Below, piece by piece: positions 47,100 to 55,602 of a stretch of DNA of 58,206 nt (the stretch's first letter is position 1; each line of letters starts with the position of its first letter). Both the position numbers and the translations under genes were made by a program. Under the pieces are notes generated by a model that had not been told where the DNA came from, ran no database searches, and worked only from the letters and a program-made list of their open reading frames with translations. The DNA is from Carboxylicivirga fragile (GTDB lineage: Bacteria > Bacteroidota > Bacteroidia > Bacteroidales > Marinilabiliaceae). The stretch spans positions 1 through 58,206 of the forward strand of contig JAFMVD010000037.1 in NCBI GenBank assembly GCA_025499625.1, written 5' to 3'.

Positions 47100-48038
47100 T
47101 TAATTAATATTCTCTTCTATAAAATTAAAGACCTTATCGAAAAAGGCTTGGCCTCCTACTTTCCATACGTTTAAATGGTTGGCTTCAGGATACGCTAGAA
47201 ATTCCTTTTTTTGACTCGCTAAATTCTCATAGTTCAGTCGGCCATAGGCAATATTGATTCGCCTATCCTTTTCACCATGTACCATCAATACAGCTTGATG
47301 AACATTTTTAGCCGCTTCAGATGGCACCGTTTCATCTGCTTTAAAATCACCCATCAACTCCGATAGCCAGATAAAATAATCTACCACAAACCCAGGTGCA
47401 AAACTTACCGTATTTTTAGAGTAGTCGTGGACAATCTGTCTGTAATCAGAAAAGGTACTTTCAATTATACCCACTTTAATTCTATCATCAATTGATAAAG
47501 CTTGTAAGCTAACTGCAGCGCCCAATGACTGCCCCCAAATTATATATTTCTGGCTTAAGTTTGGTAAGGTATTTAAATCATCAATTAAACAGGAGATATC
47601 TTGCTTCTCTTTATTTCCAAAGGTGCAATATTTGCCCTCGCTTTGTCCATGCGCTCTTAGATCAATTAATACTGCATTAAACCCTTTATCTGTAATGCGC
47701 TTTGAAACCGGAATAAAATGCTCCTTATACGATCGAATACCATGCACCAGAATAATGGTGCCTTTCTGATTAACACTATCCGTTTTAATAAGTAATGCAT
47801 TCAGCTTTAATCCATCCTTTGATTCGAAAATAATACTTTCTGAATTTAGACCATAATTCTCTGGACTAGCAATAGTAACATTCGCTTCGACATGACTCTT
47901 ATATACCTCATTGTTGATTTCGATAATCATACGAGGGCCTACGTAACTAATAAATGAGAAACCAACACAAAACAATGCGGCAAGTGTTATCAGTATCTTG
48001 TTTCTTAGTCTATTTTTATTGAGGGTTATTTTGAGCAT
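47100..48038 (-). CDS. Alpha/beta hydrolase with N-terminal membrane anchor
   Basis: A 312-residue serine hydrolase. An N-terminal hydrophobic helix (about 13-33) anchors or exports it. TIILVHGIRSYKEHF forms the oxyanion region, IDLRAHGQSEG the following strand, WGQSLGAAVSLQAL the nucleophile elbow (Ser), HGEKDRRI the acid and EANHLNVW the catalytic His. The substrate is unknown; relatives include lipases and acyl esterases. Its C-terminal FFDKVFNFIEENIN recurs as relics at 40698 and 43698. It has no close operon partner. Confidence 0.87.
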   Translation of the reverse strand: MLKITLNKNRLRNKILITLAALFCVGFSFISYVGPRMIIEINNEVYKSHVEANVTIASPENYGLNSESIIFESKDGLKLNALLIKTDSVNQKGTIILVHGIRSYKEHFIPVSKRITDKGFNAVLIDLRAHGQSEGKYCTFGNKEKQDISCLIDDLNTLPNLSQKYIIWGQSLGAAVSLQALSIDDRIKVGIIESTFSDYRQIVHDYSKNTVSFAPGFVVDYFIWLSELMGDFKADETVPSEAAKNVHQAVLMVHGEKDRRINIAYGRLNYENLASQKKEFLAYPEANHLNVWKVGGQAFFDKVFNFIEENIN

Positions 48039-48109
48039 ATTATTTTGACACTTTTAATCTTGTCCACCAACTTATTAAATTTAATCCAGATCAGCTTCAA
48101 TAATAATGC

Positions 48110-48436
48110 TTATTCCGTCACACTTATTTCATTTATTCTTTCACTTAAATCCACAGTTTTTCTTTTCCAGCTTTTTTCTAAGTACAGATACAATAAATAA
48201 CATGTAAGTAGCCCAAAAGGAATCATTAAAATTCCGTATACGAACTCATTAATGCTTTCTACATATCCAGGCGATATAATTTCTAAAACTATGCCTAATG
48301 TAAAACTAAAAAATACAATGCCTCCGTAATAAGCAATAATGCCGAGTATGGTAAATCCCCACTGGCTTTTACGATATTCTTCTGCCAATTTGTAAAAATG
48401 CTTTCCTATCCAATACAGTAATAATAATCCTAACAT
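48110..48436 (-). CDS. Small membrane protein, hypothetical
   Basis: A 108-residue protein with an N-terminal hydrophobic start and two longer membrane segments (about 27-55 and 66-88), ending in a charged cytoplasmic tail. No family is recognised. It lies 71 bases upstream of the hydrolase gene on the same strand, so the two may be cotranscribed. Confidence 0.6.
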   Translation of the reverse strand: MLGLLLLYWIGKHFYKLAEEYRKSQWGFTILGIIAYYGGIVFFSFTLGIVLEIISPGYVESINEFVYGILMIPFGLLTCYLLYLYLEKSWKRKTVDLSERINEISVTE

Positions 48437-48467
48437 ATGTATGTGTTTTAAGGCAATTCAGATTCAG

Positions 48468-48590
48468 TTATTTTACTTTCTTCTCCAAAAATTCAAGGTC
48501 ATTATTAAGTAATGCTTGCAAGCACTCTTTAACATCCTTTACTGTCTGACCATAAATTTCAGTGAGGTAGTTATTATTCATTCGTTCCAT
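48468..48590 (-). CDS. Possible 40-residue protein
   Basis: An ATG-started frame of 40 codons on the minus strand reading MERMNNNYLTEIYG and ending DLEFLEKKVK, amphipathic and acidic-basic in a protein-like way. It lies just upstream of the 108-residue membrane protein gene (31 bases). It has no recognised family and is too short to be certain. Confidence 0.35.
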   Translation of the reverse strand: MERMNNNYLTEIYGQTVKDVKECLQALLNNDLEFLEKKVK

Positions 48591-48598
48591 TAAACCAA

Positions 48599-48668
48599 AG
48601 AGCAATACCGATAACCAATCAAAACAATTGATAAAAAACAATCTGTGATTGTGTATCGGTATTGTTCT
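48599..48668 (-). terminator. Large hairpin after the lipoprotein gene
   Basis: A 23-bp inverted repeat with three mismatches (arms 48599-48621 and 48646-48668, core CAATACCGATA). It begins 22 bases beyond the lipoprotein stop codon on minus, with a CTTT tract after it, so it probably acts as a terminator or 3'-end stabiliser. Confidence 0.65.
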
Positions 48669-48689
48669 TTCTTAGTAAATGTGAGCAAC

Positions 48690-49955
48690 TCACTTACTCA
48701 TGTATTCAAGTTTAACAATCTGTTGAGCTTCCTTGGAATTAGGATCCATAACCGACATTATATAATCCTTGTATGATTCTATTCCTTCAACATTCTCAAT
48801 CTTTGTTGATGACACTATAAAATCATTTACTATTGGCATTGGCTTCTCTTCGTCAAGTAGATCGATAATATCAGGTATCGTGAGTTTAAAATTGTTTCTT
48901 GATTCACCACAAATAGACCAAAGAACATTGTAATTCTCTATTTCGTTTTTATACCAAAAATCAGCTGTATAATAGTCATAATCACTAGATGATGATGCTT
49001 CAAAACCTTGAACAGTTTCATTTAACACTTGATAATCTAAATCGGGTTTTGAATAATTGTTATTAACTTCACTGGCGACCTCCCTGGTAAAAAATCTTTC
49101 AGTATCGATATATATATTAGTGGTTAATTCAAATTTATGGAAGAGACTAGTGGGTATATTAAAACCATATGCTCGGTCTCCAGTATACGAAATCTCCCGT
49201 GCTAGAGGTGCAAAAAAGTAATTAGGATCAGAAGCCAAAGCGCCACGAACTTCTATCCAAACCCTTTCATTTTCGGGATAATTTATCGTAACCATGTCTT
49301 CAATAACTGGCAATTCGTTGTAATCAACATCAATAGTTGAACTTTCAATCAAATTTTCCAATAAAACATATTTCCTTAGATTTTCATTTTCATGTTTAAA
49401 TGAAACATAAATATTATCAGGAATACGCTTGAGACTTGTCGTATACTCAGCACGATTACCCCAATTTATAGAACCATAAGAGCCTATAAATGTAAAATCA
49501 TCTAAGTACCCATTCGTATTATTAATTACTATTTCTATCTGCTCTCCGTTCGATTTCTGCCTTTCGTTTTTAAGAAATTCAAATACATAAGGCTTGACAT
49601 CGATAAACGTTTTTAAATAGTAAGTAGTATAGGGTATGTCATCCACATTTATACGCTCAGTTTTGCGTAAAAAAGTGATATCAAATTCCTTATTCGTATC
49701 AAAATCTGATGTCAATTCTAATGTTGTATTATTCACTAGTTCACTTTCTATAATAAGGTCTCCCATAGCATCAGTTATAAAAACATGACCACTGTTTTTT
49801 ATAGATTGTTCTGGATAATCCTGATAGAACCCCGCAGGTAATGTGATGGAAATAATTTTAGTCTCTTGAGGTTTAATTGGGTCATCTTTTTTACAATTGC
49901 TCATTATTAGAATGAATGACAAAGCAATAAATATATTTACAATTACAGTTTTCAT
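48690..49955 (-). CDS. Hypothetical lipoprotein, 421 residues
   Basis: A lipoprotein signal peptide (hydrophobic core, then MSNCKKDDP, Cys near residue 21) is followed by an acidic KKDDP linker, a usual Bacteroidota surface-lipoprotein start. The rest is rich in beta-strand-like, polar and aromatic sequence and has no recognised catalytic motif. It could be a cell-surface binding or assembly protein. Function unknown. It is a single transcription unit ending in a large hairpin. Confidence 0.7.
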   Translation of the reverse strand: MKTVIVNIFIALSFILIMSNCKKDDPIKPQETKIISITLPAGFYQDYPEQSIKNSGHVFITDAMGDLIIESELVNNTTLELTSDFDTNKEFDITFLRKTERINVDDIPYTTYYLKTFIDVKPYVFEFLKNERQKSNGEQIEIVINNTNGYLDDFTFIGSYGSINWGNRAEYTTSLKRIPDNIYVSFKHENENLRKYVLLENLIESSTIDVDYNELPVIEDMVTINYPENERVWIEVRGALASDPNYFFAPLAREISYTGDRAYGFNIPTSLFHKFELTTNIYIDTERFFTREVASEVNNNYSKPDLDYQVLNETVQGFEASSSSDYDYYTADFWYKNEIENYNVLWSICGESRNNFKLTIPDIIDLLDEEKPMPIVNDFIVSSTKIENVEGIESYKDYIMSVMDPNSKEAQQIVKLEYMSK

Positions 49956-50135
49956 TATTATGAATTTTTATTTTTTCTCAATTAACAAGCCAGCTTACGA
50001 CCAAGCCCATTATTACAATATGAATCAATCAATACATTCTAAGTTAATCCAAACATAGACTGCATACATATGAATGCATTTTGACCACTGAAAAACTTAC
50101 GTTTGGCTAATATAATAAAATACATTGTGTATTTT

Positions 50136-50771
50136 CTAAAACCTAATCTTGCCCTTAAAAATATTAGAATGACTGGCTCCCTGAATATAGATGTCCTGAT
50201 CGGGCCCATGTATACCTAAGTCTTCGGCTTTATCTTTCTTTCGTAAATATCGTTTCGACTCCCGAAGCAATTGCTTTCGCTCCTCTTCATTTAAGCGGTA
50301 CTCCGGCCCCTTCTTTGTGGATAAATCATCGGACAATAAGGCTTGCTTCTGCCCCAGAGAATCGGTCATTTGCAACTGCGAATAATAAACGGTTAGTTTT
50401 TCGATGTTTTGCTGGTAGCGCTGCAACATGGTGGAATCAATGGCTAAGTCATAAGTAGCCTTGTGCTTTTCAACAATACTTACCTTAAAAGCTGAATCCT
50501 GATGAAGGATGACGCCCCGAACAAAACAGGTATCTGTTATTTCGGGAAAAAGGTAAAAAGCTACCTTTTCGCTATTGCTAATGGTATCTCCCACCACGGG
50601 GTGAAGCTGAACAATAGATTGTGCACTTATGCCCTTACTTAATGTTAGTAAGATTACAAAGAGCCCTAATTTAATAGTGGCACTCGCTCCCTCTGATAAG
50701 CCCTGTTTGTTTAACCTTCTGCTATTGCTATGGGAAAAGCGCGATTCTTTTCCCTTTGTTAGGTTGATCAT
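50136..50771 (-). CDS. Hypothetical secreted protein
   Basis: A 211-residue protein whose hydrophobic segment (IKLGLFVILLTLSKGISAQ, about 33-51) looks like a signal peptide with a long basic N-terminal extension; translation may begin later than the ATG at 50771, but no better ATG precedes the segment. The mature part has a helical, charged centre (EEERKQLLRESKRYLRKKDK) and ends in a basic GKIRF. No family is recognised. It has no operon partner. Confidence 0.55.
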   Translation of the reverse strand: MINLTKGKESRFSHSNSRRLNKQGLSEGASATIKLGLFVILLTLSKGISAQSIVQLHPVVGDTISNSEKVAFYLFPEITDTCFVRGVILHQDSAFKVSIVEKHKATYDLAIDSTMLQRYQQNIEKLTVYYSQLQMTDSLGQKQALLSDDLSTKKGPEYRLNEEERKQLLRESKRYLRKKDKAEDLGIHGPDQDIYIQGASHSNIFKGKIRF

Positions 50772-50965
50772 TGTATTTGAGGTTTAGGTTTGATGGAATT
50801 AGTTAACGGTGTAGCTTAATATTTTAAATCTACAATTCATATTTTACCACGCTAGAGTTATTTTTCTTTCACAAATCGTAATGTCCCTTTAGCTTTTGAT
50901 AGTTATAAACTATCTTTTACTAATAGCGAAGTTGCAAACTTCGCTGAGCTGGGGCGTTCGTTGTT

Positions 50966-52285
50966 TTAATTGCCAATTATTAAATCTATTGTCTTTAATA
51001 GTTTATCTTCAACTTCGCCAACAAATTGAGTTGTAGTATCAATTTTACTCACAACTTTCTCGCATAATTCCCACTTTTTATATGACACCCCATTTTTTGA
51101 AACTAAATCCCCTGATATGCTTATTTCTTCATCTGAACCATAAATAGAATTCATAATTTCTAACGGATAATAATATTCAATCCCGTTTTTATTCCAGACC
51201 AATATATTTGAGTCTGGAATTCCATATTTTTGTAATGTCTGCCTTACACTCGTGTCATGTACTTTATCCAAAACGGCAATTATTCTGGTTCTACATGGAC
51301 TTTTTTGCAAATCAGTAAAAATACTCCCTGCGACATTTACAAGCTCCTTCATTCTACTGTCAGAATTTGAATTTAATATGCTAAACTGCGAAGTAGGATA
51401 TTTTGCTTCTAAAACCTTTGTTAAATAATGTTGATCACATTTACCTTCTGTAAGAATAATACATGATGGTAAATACAAAGATTCTAATCTGTTACCCAAC
51501 AAAAAGAAGTGAATATTATTGAAATCAGAAATAGTTTCAGTCTTTGATATATCTATTATATCACCTTGTTTATTAATGGAGTAATTATTTGAAATTTTCA
51601 ATCTATCCAAAAAAATTGTCGAGTGAGTTGCTAAGATTAATCGCTTTATATGTCCAAAATATTTACTTCTGTGTTCTCTATTAAATAAAAAGTCCGCAAG
51701 AACTCCTTGAGCTTCTGGGCTTATCCCCAATTCTGGTTCATCTATAAGTAAAGTATCAAAATCAGTATCCAACATGCAAGTAACTAAAGTTGTTATTAGT
51801 CTAAAACCACTACTTGTATATGAAATATTGTGACCATCGCAGCTGATATACTTTTGAGACATAGTATTATCTTCAACTGTATATAGTATTTGTAAATCAG
51901 AGCCAAGTAAATTTTTAACAATTTCAAACAATTTATTTCTTTGACTATCGGACAACTCTGAAATGGCTTGTTGAAGATTTATAGGAGAATTATCAATGTT
52001 TTGCTGTTGATGTTGCCACTGTGACAAAAACTGTCGCCATTTGTCACTCTTTTTGTTTTTATTGGGCGTATACATCCCTAGCATATGAAAATTCTGATAC
52101 CTTGCTGGTCCAAGATAAGAAGCTTGCTGACCTAAAGACTGAGTTAATGTCTTTAGAATAAAAGATTTCCCACAATTATTCCTGCCAACCAACACACTAT
52201 ATTCAGCTCTCTTAATTTCTTCGATACATTTACCTGCATTTTCAGTAAATGATGTATTTGGTTTCTGATCGTAAGTATAATTCAT
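50966..52285 (-). CDS. OLD-like AAA ATPase with TOPRIM-type C terminus
   Basis: A 439-residue ABC-class ATPase. Walker A is VGRNNCGKSF (about 34-43), the signature-like SGFRLITTLVTCM lies near 170, and Walker B is LLIDEPELGISPEAQ. The C-terminal half has IILTEGKCDQHYL, the Glu-containing first motif of a TOPRIM domain, and IAVLDKVHD in the place of the DxD motif. This arrangement resembles OLD-family nucleases, several of which are antiphage proteins. No UvrD-type helicase or other defence partner is adjacent. The TOPRIM acidic set appears incomplete, so nuclease activity is uncertain. Confidence 0.75.
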   Translation of the reverse strand: MNYTYDQKPNTSFTENAGKCIEEIKRAEYSVLVGRNNCGKSFILKTLTQSLGQQASYLGPARYQNFHMLGMYTPNKNKKSDKWRQFLSQWQHQQQNIDNSPINLQQAISELSDSQRNKLFEIVKNLLGSDLQILYTVEDNTMSQKYISCDGHNISYTSSGFRLITTLVTCMLDTDFDTLLIDEPELGISPEAQGVLADFLFNREHRSKYFGHIKRLILATHSTIFLDRLKISNNYSINKQGDIIDISKTETISDFNNIHFFLLGNRLESLYLPSCIILTEGKCDQHYLTKVLEAKYPTSQFSILNSNSDSRMKELVNVAGSIFTDLQKSPCRTRIIAVLDKVHDTSVRQTLQKYGIPDSNILVWNKNGIEYYYPLEIMNSIYGSDEEISISGDLVSKNGVSYKKWELCEKVVSKIDTTTQFVGEVEDKLLKTIDLIIGN

Positions 52286-52700
52286 AAACTATTTGATTGA
52301 CGGTTCTTTCCCAATGACGCCCAACAAGTCTATATAAACATATAACATCATCATACATTTCCTATAGCCATAGTATAGCATTGCTGTATATTAATTAGTT
52401 ATTCAATTTTAAATACTTAAAATCGCTTCTTCCAACTTCACTTTACCCACCCTAATGGTTAATACCCTAAACTTTCAATCGTAACACATTTATTTTACTG
52501 CGTTAGTTACTCTAATCAATAGAGGCCAGATGTTATCGATCTTAGCTGCCTAATTTTTTACCTAAACTTTTTTAGGTGGTGTAATAGTAATAGGGAGCCA
52601 GGGGCTAGGTATTAGGTTTTAGGTTCTAGGTGTTAAGTGTTAGGGTCCGATCGTTATCGGTCTATTTATTTTCAGTGCTTCATTATTTTATATGCTGGTG
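52286..52700. other. Intergenic region with TAGGT-type repeats
   Basis: About 415 bases. A short ACCTAAA/TTTAGGT hairpin lies at 52560-52577. From 52604 to 52645 the plus strand repeats TAGG-TATTAGG-TTTTAGG-TTCTAGG-TGTTAAG-like units, a degenerate 7-9 base direct repeat. I see no gene. Confidence 0.5.
52604..52645. repeat. Degenerate TTAGGT short repeats
   Basis: Successive CTAGGTATTAGG, TTTTAGG, TTCTAGG, TGTTAAG, TGTTAGGG units. Similar low-complexity tracts occur near four-helix-bundle genes in this group, but none lies here. Confidence 0.55.
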
Positions 52701-53069
52701 TCAGTACTTATTATTCCTCAGCGAGCCTCTGTTATAAGCTTCCTGCACCCTTTTCTGCACTTCCAGCTCTTCGGCGTGCGCTTTCTGCACTCCAGTACCT
52801 TTATCCAGCTCTTCAGTATGCTCTTATAGGTCGCCAGTACGTTCATCCAGCTTGCCAGTACGTTCTTCCAGCTTGCCAGTACGTTCTTCCAGCTCGTCAG
52901 TACGCTCAACCAGCCCTCCAGTATGCTCTTTCAGCTCGCCAGTACGTTCATCCAGCCCTCCAGTATGCTCTTCCAGCACGTCAGTACGTTCATCCAGCCC
53001 TTCAGTCAATACTTTTTGCTTCTTGCTGTACTCACCAAAGGCCTAAGAACAGTTTAGCAAACTCTTCAT
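52701..53069 (-). pseudogene. Decayed heptad-repeat gene
   Basis: The minus-strand frame from ATG 53069 to TGA 52701 is 123 codons long and broken by an in-frame TAG (53043-53045) and TAA (52824-52826). Between them it encodes about nine heptads of the form LEERTGK, LDERTGE or LEEHTGG with Leu at every seventh position, a long coiled-coil pattern. After the second stop, heptad remnants (EHTEELDKGTG) and an AEELEVQKRVQEAY tail continue. The DNA is a 21-base tandem repeat. An open plus-strand frame across it is a shadow of the repeat. Confidence 0.6.
52830..53003. repeat. 21-base tandem repeat
   Basis: About eight copies of a 21-base unit around CCAGTACGTTC(T/A)TCCAG, diverged mainly in the third and seventh residues of the encoded heptad. 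The period equals seven codons, which fits coiled-coil coding DNA rather than a CRISPR array. Repeats of this kind are prone to slippage. Confidence 0.8.
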
Positions 53070-53463
53070 TAACACAATAAACAAGCAATAGCGATCTTTA
53101 AGCCGCATAAAGCGTATGCATTAAACCTATTTACATCGGCTATAGATGATTATAGATTAACAATAATTCCAATGGGTTTTTAAAGATAGCTATAAATACT
53201 TAATTAGGTCTCTGGAGAACCTATTTATTAAATACTTTTATACAAAGGCATTAAATCTTTGTACGAATGGCCTATTTTTAGATTTAAAGACCCGTTGTAT
53301 TACAAATAAAAAAATTAAAAGTCAATAGAAAATTTAGTTGGTGATTTATTTCTTTATTAATAATTTAGATTAACCATTACAAATTTATGATTGTTAAGAG
53401 TAACTAATACAGATAATTAATTATTAACTATTTAGATATCGCAAAACCTATTATTAACCGCCC
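53070..53463. other. AT-rich intergenic region
   Basis: About 390 bases between the decayed gene and the next plus-strand genes. I see no gene, repeat or strong hairpin. Confidence 0.5.
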
Positions 53464-53559
53464 ATGGTACTTGCCCTGCTGCAAAGAATAAGACTTTCTG
53501 GCAGAAAGGTATACGATCAATGGGCAGCTAAAACCTTAAGTGATGAGTTTAAAGAATAA
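53464..53559 (+). CDS. Possible 31-residue upstream ORF
   Basis: ATG at 53464 opens a frame MVLALLQRIRLSGRKVYDQW to TAA at 53559, overlapping the start of the next gene by 17 bases in another frame. It is basic and amphipathic. It could be a leader peptide, a remnant of a longer gene, or chance. Confidence 0.25.
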   Translation: MVLALLQRIRLSGRKVYDQWAAKTLSDEFKE

Positions 53560-54229
53560 TTTTGGTTTTTCAATTGCTGAACTGCTTCAGCGTGGTGATA
53601 AATTTATTTTTTGTTTCGACCGTGATAAGGCTGAGTTTGAGGGCTACGGCTATGGCGACGACATCCGTAGCACAATCATCAGCAGCATTGCTGCGCTAAA
53701 AGCCCTGCCTACGGATATCTATTACGAGGGCGAACAAAAAATGTGTACCAACAACAAGAATGAGATCCGCGAGGATCTGGAACATGACATCAACGATCTG
53801 GCCAATCGCAGCCGTCTGGCCTTGGGTGCCAAGTCGGTGGAGTATAGCTTATTTCGCTTTGGTACCCTTGCCGAATTAAGTGATAACGATATGGTAAGCA
53901 AGGCTTCACATGTGGTTCAGGTAGCTCAAAAACGCATGGATAAACTAGCCAAACGCATGGTGAATGATGAGTTATTAAATGCCATAACTACAGGTGGAAA
54001 CAAACTGGATGATGCCATTGACAAGCAGGCGGAAGCCCAAAGCATACGGAAAGAAAAGGTAGTAGAACGCCATAACATGGCAAATGATTTATATAAAAAT
54101 ATGAGTGAGCTGTGCGAGGCTGGTAAGCGCATTTGGAAGGGCAAAAATGAGGCCTATTACACAGACTACGTTATATATGGTTCGTCGAAGCCAATGGCCG
54201 ATCAGGCCGAAGAGGACAATGAAGAATAG
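53543..54229 (+). CDS. Hypothetical helical protein (conserved Bacteroidota type)
   Basis: A 228-residue cytoplasmic protein from ATG 53543 (an adjacent GTG at 53540 is less likely). The N terminus FGFSIAELLQRGDKFIFCFDRD is followed by predicted helices with repeated acidic-basic patterns and Ala-rich stretches, and a C-terminal AGKRIWKGKNEAYYTDYVIYG. I recognise the pattern as a recurring Bacteroidota family without a known function. Its base composition is more GC-rich than its neighbours, consistent with recent arrival. It ends at a terminator. Confidence 0.65.
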   Translation: MSLKNNFGFSIAELLQRGDKFIFCFDRDKAEFEGYGYGDDIRSTIISSIAALKALPTDIYYEGEQKMCTNNKNEIREDLEHDINDLANRSRLALGAKSVEYSLFRFGTLAELSDNDMVSKASHVVQVAQKRMDKLAKRMVNDELLNAITTGGNKLDDAIDKQAEAQSIRKEKVVERHNMANDLYKNMSELCEAGKRIWKGKNEAYYTDYVIYGSSKPMADQAEEDNEE

Positions 54230-54261
54230 ATTATTTGATTTGAGTTCTGGTTAGAATCGCT

Positions 54262-54296
54262 AAGGGTCGCTTTGGGTAAGGCGGCCCTTTTTATTG
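54262..54296 (+). terminator. Terminator of the 228-residue hypothetical gene
   Basis: AAGGGTCGC and GCGGCCCTT pair with one imperfection, followed by a T-run and ATTGTTTT, 33 bases after the stop codon. Confidence 0.7.
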
Positions 54297-54300
54297 TTTT

Positions 54301-54882
54301 AAACACAGAGAGGCAAAGGCGCAGAGTTTTTTTTTAAAACCTCACCCTATCCCCCTCAAAAATGGAGAGGAGAAAGAATGATGTAGTAAAAAATACGTAA
54401 GAGAATGTCCTAAAATATTAAAAGTTCAAATTCACAGTGGTGCTCCCTGAGCATTTGTCGAAGGGGAAAGCATGATGCAGTAATTCGCCCCTATTATCCC
54501 CTTAAAAGGGGATGTGATTAGTTGTTTTACAAGACGATTAAAAATTAGTGCTAATTAGTATAATTCGTGGGCAAAAAAAAACTGCGTCAATTATTCCCCT
54601 ACTTCAGGAGAGGCTAGGTGAGGTAAGAAATTAGAGGATAAACGAAACTACAAGCCAAGTCGCAATAAGTTTAGCTGTTGAACCAGGCTCGTGAGTGCGA
54701 CTTTATTTCCTTGACTTTATACCTGGGGTGGCGTTACACTTACCCCAGGCTATATTGATTTAAGCCCGCTGGGCTTAGAAGAAAATTAGTGGATTAAAAG
54801 AAACACAGAGACACGGAGAGGTTAATAAATTTTCTCTGCGCCTTTGTGCCTCTGTGTTTTTTTTCACGAATTAGCACTAATT
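54301..54882. repeat. Cluster of intergenic inverted repeats
   Basis: Several inverted or direct copies lie within 600 bases. AAACACAGAG-type (54301-54326; a hairpin 54801-54820 with 54834-54859). AATTAGTGCTAATT-type (54543-54558 and inverted 54865-54882, flanked by TTCGTG). CCTCACCCTATCCCC- and CCCCTTAAAAGGGG-type pieces (54341-54357, 54490-54515). A CTGAGCATTTGTCGAAGG piece near 54448. Such families recur across Bacteroidota genomes. Confidence 0.6.
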
Positions 54883-55110
54883 GTTTTCTATGCCAGGGGG
54901 CTTAAACCTTTTCTTTATCAATGCACACTAGCGCCTTTAATAATTTAAATAAGATGCAATAACTTAAGTGTGGGAATGGCCTCAGCTGGCAATCAAAAAA
55001 ATAAGGTTGAAATATTCTAATGATCTATTAAGAAGGTTTTTGTGATTACACTTCCCTAATCGACGCTTAAATATTATTTTTAAGGAAATCATAGTATAAA
55101 AACTACTCAG
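54883..55110. other. Intergenic region upstream of the DUF3795 gene
   Basis: Together with the repeats, 54230-55110 is 880 bases without a gene. This last part is AT-rich; I see no promoter match or conserved structure. Confidence 0.4.
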
Positions 55111-55530
55111 ATGGTTCAAGAACTGAAATACCAAAGCTTGATTGCAGCATGTGGCATGAACTGTGGCTTATGCATTGGGTACTTACGTGACAAGAATCCC
55201 AGTGGGGGATGTTTTAAAAAAGACGATCTAAACAAACCTGGTTCCTGCAGGAATTGTGTAATTGTTAATTGTAAAGCGTTGGCAAAAACAACATCAGGTT
55301 TTTGTTACGAGTGCGGTAAGTACCCTTGTAGCCGATTAAAACGCCTCAATACCCGTTACCGGACAAAGTATGGAATGAGTATGCTTGATAACCTTAATTT
55401 TATAACAGGTAAGGGAATGCAAAGCTTTTTAGAAAACGAACAGAGCCGTTGGGCTTGTGAAAATTGTGGGGCGGGGCTTTCGGTGCATCGACCTTTTTGT
55501 TTGGAGTGTAAAGCAGAGGTGAAGAAATAG
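55111..55530 (+). CDS. DUF3795 Cys-rich protein
   Basis: A 139-residue DUF3795 protein. LIAACGMNCGLCIGYL and GSCRNCVIVNCKAL give the first Cys cluster, FCYECGKYPCSRLKRLN the family signature, and CENCGAGLSVHRPFCLEC is a C-terminal zinc-ribbon. At least three CxxC-type pairs suggest metal binding. Biochemical role is unknown. The next gene starts 72 bases later on the same strand. Confidence 0.88.
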   Translation: MVQELKYQSLIAACGMNCGLCIGYLRDKNPSGGCFKKDDLNKPGSCRNCVIVNCKALAKTTSGFCYECGKYPCSRLKRLNTRYRTKYGMSMLDNLNFITGKGMQSFLENEQSRWACENCGAGLSVHRPFCLECKAEVKK

Positions 55531-55564
55531 TATTGATAATTTTCTATAAGAAATTTGGTTTTGA

Positions 55565-55577
55565 AATAGTAAATTAG
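55565..55577 (+). repeat. Isolated copy of the four-helix-bundle-associated repeat
   Basis: AATAGTAAATTAG, an exact 13-base copy of the units at 13895 and 13919, placed 25 bases before the next ATG. It could be chance in AT-rich DNA or part of the same repeat family. Confidence 0.4.
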
Positions 55578-55602
55578 AAGGCGTCAATATTATAGATTCA
55601 TT

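Noticed and set aside
48468-48590. 40-residue frame as a type I toxin
   Set aside because: It has no hydrophobic membrane segment and no antisense RNA promoter that I can see; listed only as a possible small protein.
52830-53003. Tandem repeat considered as a CRISPR array
   Set aside because: Units are 21 bases with no unique spacers and encode a heptad pattern. No cas genes are near.
52637-53080. Open plus-strand frame of 147 codons rich in ALQYAL and RQYVHPA
   Set aside because: It is the complement of the 21-base coiled-coil repeat; a multiple-of-three period keeps other frames open. The composition is unlike a protein.
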